A stretch of 6,615 bases of DNA from Pseudobutyrivibrio sp. (GTDB lineage: Bacteria; Bacillota; Clostridia; Lachnospirales; Lachnospiraceae). Shown piece after piece: positions 5,260-6,615 of this stretch. The translations under genes and the position numbers were made by a program. Numbering within the stretch: position 1 is the stretch's first letter; every line of letters starts with the position of its first letter. The DNA lies in NCBI GenBank assembly GCA_017557715.1, contig JAFYYE010000330.1, positions 1 to 6,615 of the forward strand, read 5' to 3'. The notes below the pieces were generated by a model. It did not search any database. It was not told where the DNA came from and worked only from the letters and a program-made list of their open reading frames with translations.

Positions 5260-6329
5260 TAGTCGTAGATAACTCGAACACACTTTATAGGTGTACGATA
5301 CATGTAATTAGAAATCTTAATTCCATCACGCTTGTTAGATGCATGAACAATCTGACCACCGCCAATATAAATAGCTACGTGATTAATTCGGCCACCCTTA
5401 CCATAGAAAATTAAATCGCCTGGCTTTAATTCTGAAGTACTAATCTTTGTACCTTCATTTGCCTGTGCTCTTGATGAGTGACTAAGGTAAACACCATACT
5501 GTCTCATGATCTGCATAGTAAAGCCAGAGCAGTCAACACCGTTTGTAAGAGATGTACCGCCCCATACGTAGCGATTGCCAACATACTGGAGTGCATTATC
5601 ACAAATTGCCATACGTACGTCTGAAACACCGACACCATATCTTGCTTCTGTAAGTGTCATAGCTGTTCTAAGTGATAAATCAATGTCAACGTATTCAGCG
5701 CAAACATAACCCTCATCACCATCAACGTCAACTTTTATCCATTCTTCATCCTGAGTATTATCAAGAATTGCTATTTCTTCACCTTCGGCAAGCTGATAAA
5801 TAATCTCGGATTCAGTATTTCCATCTGCTCTTACTCTAAGACCACCAGTCTTTGAAGTGGCAACATATTCAGCAAGCTCAACAGCCTTATCCCAGGCATC
5901 CTGTCCAGTAATAAGATATTCAGAAAGAACATAACCTTCTACTTCACCAGACTTAATATGGCTCCAGTCTCCTTCAGTATCAAGGATTTCACAGGCTGCC
6001 TCAGCAGGGAACTTACCTACTAACTTTCCATCGGTAGATGCAGTCTCTCTAATATTGAGGTTTCCTTCAGAAACATTACAAATACCAATATTATTAAAGC
6101 CGTAAAGCTCACCAAGAGATTTAGCTGTAGCAATGGCGTCAGATGAAGCCAAAGAAAGCTGCTCATTAACCGCTGATAAATCTACTGTAGCAACAGAAAC
6201 AGCACCTGCAACTGCAGATGAGGTTGTGTCTGAATCATTATTTATATTAAATTGAGAGTCGGCACAATAATCAAAAAGTAGTGCTGAAGCACATACTAAC
6301 AAAAATGCCGAAACTACACGTTTCTTCAT
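5259..6329 (-). CDS. Secreted NlpC/P60 peptidoglycan endopeptidase with two SH3 domains
   Basis: From the preferred ATG at 6329 the product is 356 residues. It starts with KKR and a hydrophobic core (VVSAFLLVCASALLF), a signal peptide with possible cleavage after YCA. FDYC is not a good lipobox. A Ser/Ala/Thr-rich spacer follows. Two bacterial SH3 domains are visible, about 82-140 (GNLNIRETAS...GYVLSEYL) and 162-216 (GGLRVRADGN...GYVCAEYV); they usually bind cell-wall peptide. The C-terminal NlpC/P60 domain (about 240-356) has catalytic Cys267 in VDCSGF, His317 in INHVAIYIG and His329 in VHASN, so it looks active. Such enzymes cut the D-Glu to diamino-acid bond of stem peptides in growth or cell separation. 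An in-frame ATG at 6353 would add eight residues but has no ribosome binding site, and GGAGGA lies directly before the 6329 start. It has its own promoter and hairpins and appears monocistronic. Confidence 0.95.
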   Translation of the reverse strand: MKKRVVSAFLLVCASALLFDYCADSQFNINNDSDTTSSAVAGAVSVATVDLSAVNEQLSLASSDAIATAKSLGELYGFNNIGICNVSEGNLNIRETASTDGKLVGKFPAEAACEILDTEGDWSHIKSGEVEGYVLSEYLITGQDAWDKAVELAEYVATSKTGGLRVRADGNTESEIIYQLAEGEEIAILDNTQDEEWIKVDVDGDEGYVCAEYVDIDLSLRTAMTLTEARYGVGVSDVRMAICDNALQYVGNRYVWGGTSLTNGVDCSGFTMQIMRQYGVYLSHSSRAQANEGTKISTSELKPGDLIFYGKGGRINHVAIYIGGGQIVHASNKRDGIKISNYMYRTPIKCVRVIYD

Positions 6330-6332
6330 AAG

Positions 6333-6338
6333 TCCTCC
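6333..6338 (-). promoter_or_regulatory. Ribosome binding site that decides the NlpC/P60 start
   Basis: GGAGGA on the minus strand lies three bases before the ATG at 6329. The spacing is short, but the site is strong and the protein then starts with a typical MKKR signal peptide. The upstream ATG at 6353 has no such site. Confidence 0.75.
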
Positions 6339-6371
6339 AATAACCAATTGCATAACAACGAAACTTGTAAG

Positions 6372-6400
6372 AGTATAGCAAGAATTCGTAAATATGTCAA
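6372..6400 (-). promoter_or_regulatory. Sigma-A type promoter of the NlpC/P60 gene
   Basis: On the minus strand a perfect -35 TTGACA (6400-6395) is separated by exactly 17 bases from -10 TATACT (6377-6372), one mismatch from consensus. TGC precedes the -10, giving an extended -10. Transcription should start near 6365, leaving a leader of about 35 bases before the ATG at 6329. A palindromic CAATTAATTG (6398-6407) touches the -35, and the region upstream is AT-rich like an UP element. This predicts strong constitutive transcription. Confidence 0.9.
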
Positions 6401-6406
6401 TTAATT

Positions 6407-6431
6407 GTAATATTTTTGTAATAAATATTAC
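6407..6431. repeat. AT-rich inverted repeat over the ribF stop codon
   Basis: GTAATATTT (6407-6415) and AAATATTAC (6423-6431) are perfect complements around a seven-base centre. The right arm includes the ribF stop codon (6430-6428). With nearly no G or C in the stem and no T-run after it on the minus strand, it is a poor terminator. Its place just upstream of the hydrolase -35 suggests it may instead be an AT-rich upstream promoter element or a protein site. Confidence 0.45.
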
Positions 6432-6615
6432 TTATTATTAAAATAATCCTTTGCAACTAGTTTATCTTTACCCATTTGATTTTTCAATTCTTCAATAGAA
6501 TTGAATTTCATCTCTGGTCTGAGGAAGCTTTTAAAAGTAACCTTTACAAATCTTCCATACAAATCCCCGTTGTAATCCAAGATATGCGTTTCTATTCCAA
6601 CAATATTTTTGTCAG
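6428..6615 (-). CDS. ribF: Bifunctional riboflavin kinase/FAD synthetase, C-terminal end (5'-truncated)
   Basis: The last 61 residues are visible, entering from the right edge with no start. They contain GIETHILDYNGDLYG (6-20), FKSFLRPEMKFNSIEEL (27-43) and a terminal KDKLVAKDYF (49-58). The pattern of ETHI, D-x-D/N-G-DLYG, then FLRPE-x-KF and a charged helix is the signature of the C-terminal flavokinase domain of RibF, which phosphorylates riboflavin to FMN; the missing N-terminal domain adenylates FMN to FAD. The Glu in ETH corresponds to the catalytic acidic residue of the flavokinase fold. In many Firmicutes ribF follows truB, rbfA and rpsO, but this lies outside the window. The downstream hydrolase has its own strong promoter and so is not an obligate operon partner. 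Confidence 0.9.
   Translation of the reverse strand, partial: DKNIVGIETHILDYNGDLYGRFVKVTFKSFLRPEMKFNSIEELKNQMGKDKLVAKDYFNNK

Noticed and set aside
6238..6329. Lipoprotein signal at the N-terminus of the NlpC/P60 protein
   Set aside because: The cysteine in FDYC is not preceded by a normal lipobox (small residues at -1 and -2), so a standard signal peptide is more likely.

Overview
The window looks like a chromosomal segment of a low-GC Gram-positive anaerobe, most likely a member of the Lachnospiraceae (Butyrivibrio/Pseudobutyrivibrio-like). This placement is an inference. It rests on the AT-rich sequence, a prephenate dehydrogenase with a C-terminal ACT domain directly before aroA, an intracellular GH43 enzyme, Firmicute-type Shine-Dalgarno sites, and an NlpC/P60 enzyme with two SH3 domains. 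No species-level marker is present.

Left part (1-1590, + strand): the 3' end of tyrA (prephenate dehydrogenase, ACT domain) is followed one base later by complete aroA (class II EPSP synthase). Together they are the tail of an aromatic amino acid operon. It ends in a very compact terminator: the aroA stop codon sits in the hairpin loop, and the U-tract overlaps the stop codon of the convergent gene.

Middle (1588-4500, - strand): a two-gene unit. The first gene is a GH43 glycosidase without a signal peptide, with visible catalytic residues and a C-terminal beta-sandwich. Its TGA stop overlaps the ribosome binding site of the second gene, a five-helix membrane protein that I do not recognise. 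That protein has a cytoplasmic helical loop, a striking Asp/Tyr-rich linker and an extracytoplasmic C-terminal domain. Behind the GH43 start lies an imperfect long-hairpin repeat element of about 88 bp.

Right-centre (4512-5216, - strand): a small SEC-C zinc-motif protein with its own bidirectional terminator. Its start is probably the ATG at 5068, not the TTG at 5086.

Right part (5165-6615, - strand): a secreted cell-wall hydrolase (signal peptide, two SH3 domains, NlpC/P60) with a near-consensus sigma-A promoter and two consecutive hairpins downstream. Its likely start is the ATG at 6329. At the far right edge is the C-terminal end of ribF (riboflavin kinase/FAD synthetase), whose stop codon lies in an AT-rich inverted repeat just upstream of the hydrolase promoter.

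Most of the window is ordinary housekeeping content. The least explained part is the GH43/membrane-protein pair. I see no CRISPR array, tRNA, rRNA, transposase or phage gene.
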